Shown here: piece by piece, positions 1 to 11,401 of the stretch
Numbering within the stretch: position 1 is the first letter of the stretch
Layout: the number at the start of each line of letters is the position of its first letter
Translations under genes and position numbers: made by a program
The notes under the pieces: model-generated
Databases searched by the model: none
Seen by the model: the letters and a program-made list of their open reading frames with translations, nothing else
Told to the model about the DNA's origin: nothing
Source: Isoetes taiwanensis
Lineage: Eukaryota; Streptophyta; Lycopodiopsida; Isoetales; Isoetaceae
Direction: 5' to 3'
Assembly (NCBI GenBank): GCA_021234155.1
Contig: JAJEKV010000050.1
Coordinates: 9,616,760 to 9,680,759, forward strand
Length of the DNA: 64,000 nt

Positions 1-766
1 AGTACATTGCCCCAAACCTTATAGTATTTCGCAAACTTCGTTATATAGTATATCAAAACTTGTGCGAGCATATCCCACAAATGAGGATCGCTATTTATGG
101 TCTAGATTGAGGAATAAAGAGCAAATATGCCCATCAGATAGCTCTGGACACCTTGTGCATTTGCACCTAAACCAAAGGGGGTTTCATGGAGATTTCAATT
201 TATATACATTGGATGCAATGATTTGTGTTAATTAATGTTAATGGTAGTTATGTGTTGGTTGTTAATTAAAAAAAAAAAAAAATAGGGCTTGGAAAAAGTT
301 GATTCACAAGTTAGATACAAAAAGAGCAAACCCAAATGGCGTGCCAAACTTGCACGAGCATACCTTAAACAAAAAGGGGTTGTAGATGTTAGGGGTAATG
401 GTTTGCAATAGCATGTTTTGAGGCGAGATATAGTTCACCTAGTTTGTTTTGCGACACCTATGTATAATATAAAGAACACAATCAAGCTTAATTTCACAAA
501 CAAGTCAAACGAAAGCAAATAGATTATATACAAGAAACACATTGAATTAAAGAAAAACAACAAAAAAAGCAAATAACTAGCCAGAAATAGAGCTCAAATA
601 TGCTCATGACCTAAGCATAGTTGGCATAGTTAGCCTCAACATGCGCAATCACAGACATATTTTAAATGTGCAAAGTAGATATGTAATCACAGACATATTT
701 TAAATGTTGTTCTTCTTGTCCATGATATGGCTGAGCTCATCTACTGTGAGCTTTATCTGTTCCTCA
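1..766. other. AT-rich stretch, no gene recognised
   Basis: No convincing coding frame was found on either strand. There is an A-tract near 267-282 and a 22-bp direct repeat at about 647-668 and 685-706, centred on the words acagacatattttaaatg. Both look like ordinary intergenic sequence next to the gene fragment that starts at 767. Confidence 0.5.
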
Positions 767-1842
767 TCAAAAGATTAAAATTGTGAAGAGAGCCAGAAAT
801 GCATCAATGATTAACAAAGATATCTCATAAACAGTGGTTTCAATCATTTGATTTAAATATACGTCCTCTTTTACTGCATTTACATATGCAATGAAAATTC
901 CATGAATGTTGTACACTAAAACTATTGTAAAGTTCCAGTCCCCACCATAATTTGAAGCAAGCATGTCGGATCTTGAAGAGTCAGAAACTATGCTTTGTAA
1001 ACAAATAATGTAGATCTGAGATCTGGTATATACAACCTCTGAAATGATTGCCGCTCCTTTTCCTTCGCCTAGCCAATTCTACTGGATGAATTTCTCCAGT
1101 CTGGATTCAGATTGAAAGGCCAAATCTTCATAAACTATGTCGTGTTCTTCCTTTTGCCATGATATATATGCCGGTAGTATGAATGGATTGTAAACAATAG
1201 CGTTACTGATTCCGACCATAAAGAATAGACACTAGCTTAAAAATCCTCAGCACTTAAACGCACAAAATTCATATCAAAACATCACCTCAGGCATGATGAG
1301 AACAAATTCCTAAGAAGAAACTAAAACTATGAAGATGATGCTATTTCGTGTGGCGAATCTTATATTTCGAATTTCAGGATTGGCAGAGCCCTTAATTTTA
1401 TCATTCCTTAATGGGATTATAACGAACATCTCTGTCTAAACAGCTAATGTAGCAGACTGAAATCTGCTCTATCTGAACGTTAAAATAATCCGAAGAAAAC
1501 AGAGCTAGAAATTAAATACCTTTGTGTATCTGACATTGCTTCAAGAGCTTCAGCCTCAAGACTGCTACATATTCTCCTTCACTGCTTTCAAAGCTTTTGG
1601 TGCCACAAAGTTGCTTCTTTTCTAAAATTAGTCGGGCTAAGCCAAGCCAAGCCAAGCCAGAGCCATAGCCAAAGGACATAATAAGCTAAGCCATAGCTCA
1701 AAAGCAGGAACAGAAGACGGATAAAGAAACCAGAGCTCCTCCGCTCTCCGTCGAGAATAACCCAACTATTAAACTGGTGCTATCTTAAGGGCAAACCCTA
1801 CCCCTATTCCGGCCAAGATCCTGTCGAACATAAGCATGGAAA
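767..1842 (-). pseudogene. Unidentified gene fragment with intron, copy A
   Basis: I do not recognise this protein. On the minus strand an exon-like piece near 1565-1520 reads SLEAEALEAMSDTQR and ends at a good GT donor (AAAG|GTATTT). A second frame runs from about 1217 to 767, starting VGISNAIVYNPFILPAYIS and ending in a hydrophobic tail (LLIIDAFLALFTILIF) before a stop at 767. An in-frame TAG at 1079-1081, after EKFIQ, breaks it. The C-terminal part has two hydrophobic stretches, so a membrane protein is possible. Because the intron is retained, this is a DNA-level copy and not a processed cDNA. A second copy (copy B) lies at 8292-8375 plus 10420-11396. The upstream leader at about 1620-1840 is rich in AAGCC repeats and is also shared with copy B. 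Confidence 0.55.
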
Positions 1843-1960
1843 ATGAAGGGGCTGGCCCCATTACCATTGCTAACAGAAGGAAGATTACTATGCTATTGCC
1901 ATGGTTTTTCTTCGCCCAACCAGATCAAAAATTCTTCCTGATATAAATATTACACGAGCT
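1833..1960. repeat. 130-bp dispersed repeat, copy 1
   Basis: The segment starting taagcatggaaaatgaagg and ending near acacgagctctg recurs almost unchanged at 15757-15887. The two differ at only a handful of positions over about 125 bp, plus a small indel close to the end. It abuts the end of gene-fragment copy A. No coding or terminal-repeat structure explains it. Confidence 0.75.
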
Positions 1961-2522
1961 CTGCCTTTGATATCACCCAAATCTTGCCATGTCACCAAAA
2001 ATTAGTCATATCACCTGATGAAAAACCAAAAGTTGAACCATTTTTTTTAATGTTTGGCATAGCCAAACGTTGGCATTGCTTACTTGGCATGACATGTCAC
2101 CACTGGAGTGCCACATCATCATGTTCATGTCAACTTTTGCAAATTTCAATTTTCCCTACTCATTTCATGGCAATTGATAAAAATACCCTTCGCCACATCA
2201 TCACGCCACCTTTGCCATATCATTCACCTAATTTTGCCATTTCATTGGTACGCCTCACATTGTTACCCATTATTTCTTATATTGGTTCCATTTTTGCCTT
2301 GGAAAAGTAGAAAAAGGCTAGAAATGCCAATGTGGCACTTCCAAAGTATAAGCACCTAGAACTAAAACACGCCGATATTACCCTAAGAACCAATTGTTTT
2401 CAAACATGCCAAAATGATCAAGTTGCGACTAGTTTGTAGTTGATCTCTTTTAGATTTTGCATAATTATTTGTGTAATTAAGATATGAAGCTAAAACACTA
2501 GGCATTAAACTGCATGATTCTA
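1961..2522. other. No gene; short palindrome
   Basis: The open frames here are AT-rich and show no recognisable domain. A perfect short palindrome, GTTTGGC-ata-GCCAAAC, lies at 2052-2068. The word gccacatcatc recurs near 2110 and 2192. Nothing else was seen. Confidence 0.4.
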
Positions 2523-3632
2523 GTGTTTTAATTTGGATGAGACAATTGCCTCCCATCAGTCACACCTGTTCAAGGTCTTAGTGGAGCCTGTCCTTTTATA
2601 CGGGGTTGAAGTATGGGGCCCAGTAATATCCCTCGCTACTTGGAATGACTTGGAGCAAAAGTGCAAAGCCTTCTTGGTAATGAAAGCACTAGGGGTGAAG
2701 TCCACAGTCCCATATCAAATTCTACCGCAGAGAGAGATTCTTGCCTCTTCAGAGGGCCCCTTGATCGCCACATTGTCTATTTTCGTAGGTGATCAATATG
2801 GACGATGCTCGCCTCCTAAACTAGCTTATATCATGGCAATGGGGCCACAAATACCAAGGCCCGGGCTGAGGGAAAAGAGAGCTCAATGGATGGCTAGATG
2901 GAATGTGCGTGAGCAATGTGCATACATGTGCAAACAGGCGCATCGCCATAGCTTGAGGTAATATCTTGACGCTTGCTTCATCGAAGCTTTGGATGCCAGC
3001 CTCTTTGAACAAAGTCAAGAGAACACACTACCGCCAGCCACATAAATCCCACATTGAACGAGGCCCCGCAATGCTACCGCGCACCCTACTTGCCCATGAA
3101 AAGACGCAGCACATTGCCTCCGCTCGCATTGGGGCACATCATCTTCGAATTGAGACAGTGATGGATTGGTGAGCCACGCCAGACAGTGCTCACAATGCCG
3201 CCAAATGGGAGTCATTGAGATGAATCTCATACCCTTCAAAGTTGCCCAAAGATATGATCAAATCCGGACGCTTATGCCGAAGTTGGTCGCCCGCCACCGC
3301 CATGTGACATTGAGCACGGCCTCCGCATCGGTGCTAGGGATCATACATTGAGGAGGTCATGGACATGCGAGATCGCCTATGTCCTCGCATGCGCTTTGAC
3401 ATGTACATACATATTTATTTCATGATGATGTATATTTGTACAGTTTGATAGCATTCTTATTATTCCACGGTTTTTCCCTTGAAAACCCTTCTTCGGCGAG
3501 GGGGTTTTAACCCCATTGCAAGAATAAGTTTGTCGCCTTTTCTTCTGGGTCCCATAGGCCGATTGGTCTCAGTGGACGATAAAAAACTATTCTTATTCTT
3601 ATTCTTATTCTATTAAGAACAGTGTTGGGCAG
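2523..3632 (+). mobile_element. LINE-G retrotransposon, 5'-truncated 3' part, copy 1
   Basis: This is the 3' third of a non-LTR retrotransposon that recurs throughout the window. The best frame (2533-2961) contains LVEPVLLYGVEVWGP, the conserved block downstream of the reverse-transcriptase core, then ATWNDLEQKCKAFL. Further down, in shifted frames, come HKSHIERGPAMLP and ASARIGAHHLRIET, which match the 35.5-kb copy. Stops and frameshifts make it inactive. The 3' module has a stem (GAAAACCC...GGGGGTTTT, about 3480-3510), then TTCTGGGTCCCATAGGCC and GTGGACGATAAAAA at about 3543-3590. It ends in an ATTCTT-type microsatellite near 3590-3615. The same order of 3' motifs is seen at 17.7, 30.5, 35.1, 43.5 and 7.0 kb. 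Confidence 0.8.
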
Positions 3633-3767
3633 ACTTTAGGTCCTATTGAAAAGGTTCTTATGGTTACTGTGGTCAATCAGATATCTTTGTGTTCAAAGTC
3701 GGAACCTTCCGTTGTCTTAATAAAAAAACCATAAGAAAACTTTCCACTTTCCAGAAGGTTCCTAGAC

Positions 3768-3905
3768 TCTGGAGCTCCTTTTCTGGCTCGTGGTTTGCAT
3801 TCTTTTAATAGTTTATATAGATGAACTTATACGGAAGAAGTGACAATTTTCTTGCGTCCACATGGGGATCTTGCCAAATGAGAGAGCGTACACACAACAT
3901 TGTGA
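3768..3905. repeat. About 137-bp direct repeat, left copy
   Basis: The sequence beginning ctggctcgtggtttgcattc and ending near caacattgtgatt is repeated at 4252-4387 with about ten differences. The two copies enclose a coding-like segment of roughly 350 bp. The spacing could reflect a small duplicated insertion or LTR-like ends, but I see no TG...CA borders. Confidence 0.7.
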
Positions 3906-3980
3906 TTGCCTAGACTCTGGAGAAGTTACTCTGTTGTGGGGGACTGTAGAGCTCTAAAATCTCGGCCCCTTTTAGTGGAG

Positions 3981-4319
3981 ATGGCAAAAGCAACTCGTAG
4001 TCCTTCCAAGCGCCCCTCTGGTAATCCTAATGGAATACAGGGCAATGGTGGAAGAGAATATGCTCTAGATTCTCCAAAGATTAGCGTTCGAGATGCCCAC
4101 AAATTGGCTCGTGAAGGTGCTCCTTCTTCTCCGAAGAGTTCAATATCACCAGTGGCAGTTGGATCTGAGGCCCAGGAGAGGCAAGTTTCTATGCACCTCA
4201 ATCCATTGGCATTGCCTCATGCTCCTGTTTCTTCCAATAGCATATGTATACCTAGTCTCTGGCTCGTGGTTTGCATTCTTTTAATAATTTACATAGATGA
4301 GCTTATATGGAAGAAGTGA
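3981..4319 (+). pseudogene. Coding-like open frame between direct repeats, unidentified
   Basis: An open frame starts MAKATRSPSKRPSGNPNG and continues through SVRDAHKLAREGAPSSPKSS and ISPVAVGSEAQERQVSMHL before running into the right-hand direct repeat at about 4252. The composition is basic and rich in serine and proline, with no hydrophobic core. This resembles a disordered N-terminus, for example of a retroelement gag or LINE ORF1, but no family motif is visible. The frame is also open upstream to 3906. It may be the first exon of a gene or a captured fragment. The identity is unknown. Confidence 0.35.
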
Positions 4320-4387
4320 CAATTTTCTTGCGTTCACATGGGGACCTTGCCAAATGAGAGAGTATACACATAACATTGTGATTACTT
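4252..4387. repeat. About 137-bp direct repeat, right copy
   Basis: Second copy of the repeat at 3768-3905, in the same orientation and 478-484 bp downstream. It ends just before the tandem array that starts at about 4393. Confidence 0.7.
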
Positions 4388-4392
4388 TATTG

Positions 4393-5003
4393 GCTCTTGG
4401 TCCATTCACCATGTGATGGAGTTAATGTTCATACCCATGCCAGTACACATGGTAAGAGGTTGACATGTTTGTTAGCCCAAGCCAAGTCCGAGTTAAATGT
4501 AATATAATGGGCATGAACAGTTTCCTATGTAATTAACAAGGTAGACGCATTTCAGGGAAGCATGATCAATTTAATTTTAGAAGTACAAAGGAACTAAGGT
4601 TATTACATGGGGCAAACTTTCATTACATGGAGTATTAAATTTCATTGTCTTTTTTTTTGGGTTTTGGTCCATTCACCATGTGCTGGATAATGTTCATACC
4701 CATGCGAGTACACATGGTAAGAGCTTAATAAGCTTGTTAGCCCAAGCCAAGTCCGAGTCAAAAGTAATGGAATGGGCATGAACATTTTCCCATGTAATTA
4801 ATAAGGTAGAGGCAATTTTGAACATATGAGATTTCAAAGAAGCATGATCAATATTAGAAGTATAAAGAAACTAGGTTATTACATGCGGCAAATTTTCATA
4901 ACATAGGGTATTAAATTTCATTGTTTTATTGGGTCTTGGTCCATTCACCATGTGCTGGGGATAATGTTCATACCCATGCTAGTACACATGGTTAAAATAA
5001 ATA
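4393..5003. repeat. 270-bp tandem repeat, about 2.2 copies
   Basis: The phrase tccattcaccatgtg starts at 4401, 4668 and 4940, giving periods of 267 and 272 bp. Each full unit also contains acacatggtaagag, gttagcccaagccaagtccg and attaaatttcattgt. The third copy is cut short after acacatggttaaaataaa and runs directly into the CTAT microsatellite. Confidence 0.9.
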
Positions 5004-5172
<169 letters not shown>

Positions 5173-6984
5173 CTCATCTAGGACTTTGATATCTCTTAGA
5201 TCCAAACTTAACAAACAAGTCTGTGCTATGGCTGATGAAATGATAGGCTAACAACTTTGAAAAAACTTCTTTAGTCGGTTGTGATGCTGTAATATATATT
5301 TACTATGTGATTACCTCCACATTCTAGTGAAGGCTGCATGGATATATCAATATCACATAAAGTTAAGTTGTACTTGCATTTTATAATGGATAGAAACATC
5401 TTGCAATTGACAAAAAATTATATGAATGCTTAAAAGCAAACTTAAAAAAAAAGGGTACTAATGCTTGGTTCTTTTTTTCCTTCGTAACGTTAAACGTTAT
5501 AATGGTTAGGTTTTTTTTTTTTTTTTGATGTCAAAGTAATATGGACAATGGTGCTTCCATATCATTGACTTGGGCAAGCCCTTCCTTTTTTTTTTTTGAA
5601 ATTTTGAATGTGGACCTCGGATTAGGAGGAATCTTTCTACATACAATGGCCCACAAGCAATAGAGCAAGCAACGATTCAATTTGTTGGCCAATTATTTTT
5701 AGGAACATTTCATTTTGGGCTAATCATTAGATAATATATTTTGAGTTAATCGACGGAATCGAAAAATTGAAACTCTCTGCTCGCGGGAAACAGTTCAAAT
5801 TATTGAAGGGTTCAGATTAATCCAGCTTATTGAAAGGTTAAGATTAAGCCACCTAATCGATCCCAGAGGATGGATCTGATTGGCGGTGCAATAATAGAAC
5901 ACCATTTCCTTTTCTTTCCCAGCAGTTCAATTGTCCCCTTTCTTCGTCTCTTCAATCCGCTTGCAAATCCGATGATTCTTATCTGAGGAAGCAAAAAAGG
6001 ATGGCCCGAGCTGTAGCTATGGAAGACTGTGTCTCTGTTTGGAGCTTTGCATGTCTATGGCATGCCTCTTTCCATGTGCCAACGGATCTCTGGAGCAAAT
6101 CTGGTGATGTTCACAGTCCCATGAGATAGATCCGGTGATGTTTACAGATATCTGGAGTAGATGCAGATGGCAGATGCTCTTAATATTAAAGAGTAAGATT
6201 TGGAAGCGTAGCTCCAATTTCTAAATGTTTTCTTTGAGTTGTTAGTCAAGCTAATGAATCATGTGAGAAAGAGATGAAAGCAATATGAAGATCTTATGCA
6301 TTGACACCTCGGTAAACTAGTTCTTCTGATGCATATGACAAAAGTTCAAGGCTGTATTTTAAGTTCTTTCCTTCCTTTCTCTTTGTAATGGGTCTGAGTC
6401 GAACACTTTTGTCTGATTATTCTGTGAATGGATGGAGCATTGAAACACGTTAATACTTGATACACTGAGTGATTTCTGCAACTTTAAGATGAGTTAATTG
6501 GGGTTAATTGTTGCTGTAACTTACAGCAAGAACAAATCGCATGTGGATGTCAAGGGAAAAGTTTGTTTAGCTCTGTTTATTTCATCGAACTTGCATTCTG
6601 GCGAGCTCAAATCCTGCCTAACTGGCGCCGAAGGCCAAAGCAGCAAGCTACGGAGATGGCATTCATAACTACCTGGTAAGAATAAATTTGGTTCTCTCTC
6701 TCCTTTTACTTTAATTCTACTATTTAGAGCGGCCAGTTCATGGCAGTGCAGGGTCTAGGCTTACTGGTCTTCAACGATAGAGCTACTCATTGTTTATCTT
6801 GCCTCAATATTCATTCTTTCTTGCTGCTAAAGAAGATCTTTCAAGCTAAGGAAGCTGCTTCTAAATAGGTGCATATTTATTTCTTATTTCAACAATGGAA
6901 ATTCAAAATACCAATTATTTCATTAGATGAATCATATGAGCTATGATTGTCATATTTTTAGCCCTCTTGGAAGGGGCATTCATT
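5173..6984. other. No gene recognised
   Basis: The stretch is AT-rich, with T-runs near 5509-5526 and 5590-5600. Short open frames on both strands have no domain signature. No terminal repeats or tail were found. Confidence 0.45.
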
Positions 6985-7507
6985 CCTATAATAAGAGAAG
7001 ATGAATTTTTACGTCCACGGGAACCCAACGGGTTATGGGACGGCACATGCAAGGGCAACAACCCATCTAAGACCTGGGGACTAGGCCCCATCACCAAACA
7101 CAATAACCAAATATTAAAAGACTACCAACAAAAGGATAATGCTAATGCTAGTGGTAATTTTGTGCTTCTAAAATTATCTAGACATAGCCAGTCCAAGGAT
7201 TGGAAGGCCATTGGTCTAGAATAATTGCTGCACCTCCCCTGTACACTGCCCATTTCTTTTGCAGGCGGGCTTCCCTCACCTTTCTGAGATTTTTTCCATG
7301 CTGAAGAACATGTAAGCGACTAAGAGTGTCTTGAAACTGAACCAAAAGATGGCGAGGACGATCAGGTCTTGCCGCGCCCACCCTAGTAGCGGAGACAACT
7401 CCACCAACCTTCACGTGCATGACATCAGTGAAGAAATGCAAAGCTGTTAGAAAGTGATATTCTTTTGCAGTGGTTCTAAAGGAAACATTATTAGAATAGG
7501 CTTTCAA
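6985..7507 (-). mobile_element. LINE-G copy with the middle deleted (ORF1 joined to 3' tail)
   Basis: On the minus strand, 7507-7178 encodes a segment containing AARPDRPRHLLVQFQDTLSR and RLHVLQHGKNLRKVREARL. This matches the pattern of the RNA-binding domain in LINE ORF1 proteins (basic, RPR-h-hVQF, then K/R-rich helix). Only about 130 bp further on, at about 7052-6998, comes the LINE-G 3' end in the same orientation: GTCCCATAACCCGTTGGG, then GTGGACGTAAAAATTC. The endonuclease and reverse transcriptase that should lie between (over 3 kb in the 18-30 kb copy) are missing. The copy is therefore an internally deleted derivative and not a 5' truncation. Confidence 0.55.
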
Positions 7508-7859
7508 GAAAGCAGCTGCAATGTAGCCTTTTTAAATGCATATAAAACTAAGGAGCCCAAGATTCCCAACCTTTTAAGTCTATTAACATTCACTTACAGG
7601 GTTCCTTTTATTTGTACAAATATTTTTAGTTTTATAGTTTAAGCATTTTCTTAAGATTGTTATATTATGCTGGAATGAATTCAGTTTGGGTTCGATTCCC
7701 AAAAGGCTATTTTTAACTAAACAAGAGCAATCAAGAATTGAAAACTCGAAAGTCTTTTTTAAAGTAAACATAAGAAAACAAGCGAAAATAACACTTGGTT
7801 GCACTACAAATATTATATTAGAAAAAAACATGTTTCATTGTACAAAAACAACATGTGGT
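7508..7859. other. No gene; isolated pol III B-box-like word
   Basis: AT-rich sequence. A B-box-like word, GGTTCGATTCC, sits at about 7689 inside a perfect small stem (TTTGGG/CCCAAA). The only A-box candidate upstream (near 7636) deviates at its last position and is too far away, so I do not call a tRNA or SINE. Confidence 0.4.
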
Positions 7860-8285
7860 TACACCATAAACAATCTTATTACAATGAAAATAACACGTGG
7901 ACAAATGAAGGAAAACTATGCCAAAAAAAACTTACATATAAAAATTATGCGTTGTTTTGGGTGAAGACCACACCTAAAAACCATCCGCTGTTTTTTGTTT
8001 TTGAGCAAAGACCACACCTGAGAACCATCCGTTGTTTTTGTTTTTGAGCAAAAAACACACATAAAATTTACATGTTGTTTTTTGTCTAAAAACCATGGTA
8101 AATTTATGTGTTGTTTTTGTCTAAAACATACGCATTAAAACTACGTGTTTTTTTTAGTTTGGAAAACCACACGAAAAAACTACGTGTTTTTCTAGCATTT
8201 TGGAACAAAACAATGGGTGGTCTTCAACTATTGTTTTTTTGCATAAACAATAGCAAAAAACTACACGAGCAGCAAATTTTGGGGT
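7860..8285. repeat. Degenerate minisatellite, about 50-56-bp period
   Basis: The words aaaccatccg/aaaactacgtg, ttgttttttgt and gagcaaagaccacac recur roughly every 50-56 bp from about 7930 to 8280, and more weakly from about 7780. Units differ greatly from each other, so the array is old. It ends directly at gene-fragment copy B. Confidence 0.65.
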
Positions 8286-8291
8286 TGTTGT

Positions 8292-8375
8292 GTCAAAAGA
8301 TTAAAATTGTGAAGAGAGCCAGAAATGCATCAATGATTAACAAAGATATCTCATAAACAGTGGTTTCAATCATTT
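8292..8375 (-). pseudogene. Gene-fragment copy B, left piece
   Basis: These 84 bp match 767-850 of copy A with no visible differences. They encode the hydrophobic C-terminus of the unidentified protein on the minus strand. The match stops at a T-run that is the 3' tail of the L1-like insertion at 8376-10419, and resumes at about 10420. Confidence 0.8.
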
Positions 8376-10419
8376 TTTTTTGAAGGATCAAGTTAATTAA
8401 TATATAATAAGTACAAGAAGAGCGATACTAGAGTGCTCCTGCCCACACTCGGGCAAGCACCCACATGGCACGCATACCTACCTACGACTCATGGGACAAA
8501 CCTGCCAACACTGTCTACAATGAGGAGAGTCCTCTCCCATACAGCTGCCTTGAACTGCTCTTTACGAGGGCATGCCATGTAAGAAAGATATAATTTGTAC
8601 CTCAATTAAGGAATCAACACCCCAGCCGCACCTCCACATTCCTCAACACCTTCAAGCCGCCGCCTAAATGAGCCACGCGAACCGTGCCTTACACAAATGG
8701 AAGGCCGTATTGCCGGTTCAGACCACCCCAAGAGGATACACCCCGGAACCTCCCCGACTACGGAGCGGTGGTGTGAAAGAGGCGCGGACCCATCGCCATG
8801 CGGTTGATCTCTCGCGGTAAAGAAACATACGTTGCTCCGTAGTCTCCACACAAGCACCACACATCGATAAATATCGCTAATCCGGGGATTGATCCTGTGC
8901 ACCCACGTATTCACTCTCAAGGACCGATGTACTATCTGCCACAGCAACACCCGAATCTTGGGAGGCGAGATTGGGTTCCACACCCATCTCCAGCCGTCCG
9001 AGGGAGGCAACTGTAGACTCTAGCCGTCCGAGGGAGGCAACTCATCCTGAATTGTCAAGAGCTCATAACATGACTTTACGAAGTTTGAGGGGTCAACTTT
9101 TGGATGAGCTCCACACATGCCCTGAGGCTACCAGGGGGTTCAGTGGTAATGCATTAGCCACATGTGCCCAGATAGGACAATCCTGCTCCTCAAGTCGAAA
9201 CCTGTGACGAAAAAGCTACCAGGGCACCAGCTGCCCATCGATATACCACTCTTCCATCAAGAAGACCCCACGCCGCACTCCACTGCTACTGACTCTCATG
9301 GACGATGGTTGCCGCCAAAGACTAAAGGTGAAGCACCCGGGCCGAGCAGAATCCACCATGGCGATGCCTCTAACTGAATGCAACTGGACGCATCAATCAT
9401 AAACAGCGGGCGGACCTGCTCCCAGGCTCGCAGGAGCCCCTTGAGAAAGGGGAAGGCATTAACATATGGCCTGATATCCACAAATAACGCCCATGGAAGC
9501 CGCACAGGCACTGACGGCTTATGGAAAACTGTCGAGTGGGATAGTGACTAATGAAGCAGGGCCATGCCCAGGGAATCAAGCCGATTCTCGAGAATCGCAA
9601 AGATGAACTTAGGTAACAGGACCTTACTATGGAGCGAGAGGTCCAGAAAGCCGAGGCCACCAGCAAAGGTTTTGAGACGACGCGACTTCCACCAGTAACC
9701 TTGACGACCGCCTTTCCTCATTGCCTCCCCAAAACAAAGTTACGAACCATAGAAGAAATTTCTAACCTTGCTTTCAAAAGCCGTGGATGATGGAGGCCAT
9801 ATAAATATGAGTTGAGCATAACACGGATTTCGCCACTGTGATCCTGCCGGCCATGAAAAGTTTCCCCTTCTTCCACCAATTAAGGTGCCGACGCAGCCCC
9901 ACCAAAATGTCCTCCCAAATACTTGTTGCCGAAATGTCAATGCCGAACGGGATCCCCAAAAGCCTGGAGCATGTGCCACGGGTCGTGATTCGCAAGGAAA
10001 TTGGGACACGAATCGCTAGCATGGGATCTCGCCAGCCATAATAATGCCGAGCACTTCGGGCCCAGCTTCATGAGGCAGCCAGACGCCGAGAAAATGTGTC
10101 CAAGCTCCTTCAGATTTAACGTGTTCCTCTCGCCGCCTTGGCAGAAGAGAAAAGAGTCATCGCATCGGGACTTCCAACTGGCCATAATTCGCCCCGGCCA
10201 TCCTCGCCTCCATAACTCCCTCCGCCTCCACCGGCGGACAAGAATCGCGAAAAGGCCTCCGCCCAAGGACGATGGTAAATAGGAAAGGCGCCAAAAGGGC
10301 ATCCCGGGCTTAACTCCACTTCCCTAAAAAGATCGGTGATGACTCGGCCATAGGATGGTGGCTCTGGCGGACGTTAAGAACTTCCGTGAACCATCTGCGA
10401 AGTACTCACTACACCCGTG
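8376..10419 (-). mobile_element. L1-like LINE, 5'-truncated, inserted in copy B
   Basis: A minus-strand non-LTR element runs from about 10419 down to a poly(A) tail, seen as T8 at 8376-8383. Read in order with frameshifts, it shows SPGCPFGAFPIYH (degenerate reverse-transcriptase motif B), CDDSFLFCQGGERNTLNLKE (the DD motif of the catalytic site, about 10165) and NLKELGHIFSASGCLMKLGP. It continues with RLLGIPFGIDISATSIWEDI and GKLFMAGRITVAKSV (the post-RT thumb region). Near 9010-8880 comes WNPISPPKIRVLLWQIVHRS, the zf-RVT domain typical of plant L1 elements. The 5' part of ORF2 is absent. The empty target site survives in copy A at about 850-860. No clear target duplication remains. Confidence 0.85.
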
Positions 10420-11396
10420 AAATGTACGCCCCTCTTTATTGCATCTACATATGCAATGAAAATTCCATGGAATGTTGTACACTAAAGCTATTGTAAAGTT
10501 CCAGTTCTCACCATAACTTGAATCAAGCATGTCGGATCTTCAAGGGTCGAAACTATGCTTTGCAAACAAATAATGTAGATCCCAGATCCGTATACACAAT
10601 CTCCGAAAATGATTGTCGCTCTTTTCCTTCGCCTATCCAATTCTATTGGATGAATTTCTCCACCGAGTCGATTGAAAGGCAAAATCTTCATAAACTATGT
10701 CGTTTCTCCTTTTGCCATGATATATATGCCTAATATGAATGGATTGTAAATCGTGATGGCGTTAATGATTCACCATAAAGAATAGACACTAGCTTAAAAA
10801 TCCTCAAAGACTTAAATGCACAAAAATTCATATCAAAACATCACCTCGTGCATGATGAGAACAAATTCGTAAGAAGAAACTCAAACTATGAAGATGATGC
10901 TATTTCGCGGTGGCTTAATCTTATATTTCAACCTCGTGATTTAAGCGTGGGCTTTTAATTTTATCATTCCTAATGGATTATAACGAACATCTCTGCCTAA
11001 ACAAATTTAATGTAGCGATCAAATCTTCTCTATCCTAACCTTAAAATAATCCAAGAAAAAAGAGCTAGAAATTAAATACCTTTTGTGTATCCTGACATTG
11101 CTTCAAGAGCTTCACCTCGTGGATCGCTACATATATTCTCCTTCACCGCTTTCAAAGCTTTTGGTGCCACAAAGTTGCTTCTTTTCTAAAATTAGTCCGC
11201 TAAGCCAAGCCAAGCCAAGCCGTGAGCCATAGCCAAAGGACATAATAAGCTGCTTTATAGCTCAAAAAGCAGAAACGAAGATTCGGATAAAGAAACCGTG
11301 AGCTCCTCCGCCTCCTCACGAAATAACCCAACTATTAAACTGGTGCTATCTTAAGGGCAAACCCTACCCCCTATTCCTATTTAAGATCCCTGGCCG
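10420..11396 (-). pseudogene. Gene-fragment copy B, right piece
   Basis: Collinear with 857-1836 of copy A. Shared landmarks are the atgatatatatgcc block, the exon with its donor, and the AAGCC-rich leader. The protein reading contains ATIIFGDCVYGSGIYIICLQ, which lacks the copy A stop but has its own frameshifts. In contrast to the identical left piece, this part differs from copy A every 10-20 bp. The differences cluster at CAG/CTG words: CTCAGGC in A is CTCGTGC in B, and CCAGAG in A is CCGTGAG in B. See the finding on this. Confidence 0.75.
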
Positions 11397-11401
11397 AACA
11401 T

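Noticed and set aside
4393-5003. CRISPR-like array
   Set aside because: The units are 267-272 bp long and tandem, with no short repeats separated by unique spacers. The genome is eukaryotic.
7636-7700. Possible tRNA or SINE based on GGTTCGATTCC
   Set aside because: The A-box candidate misses its last G, the box spacing is not tRNA-like, and there is no acceptor stem.
8376-10419. Clear target-site duplication for the L1-like insertion in copy B
   Set aside because: I compared both edges with the empty site in copy A and could not find a matching repeat. The right edge is too altered.
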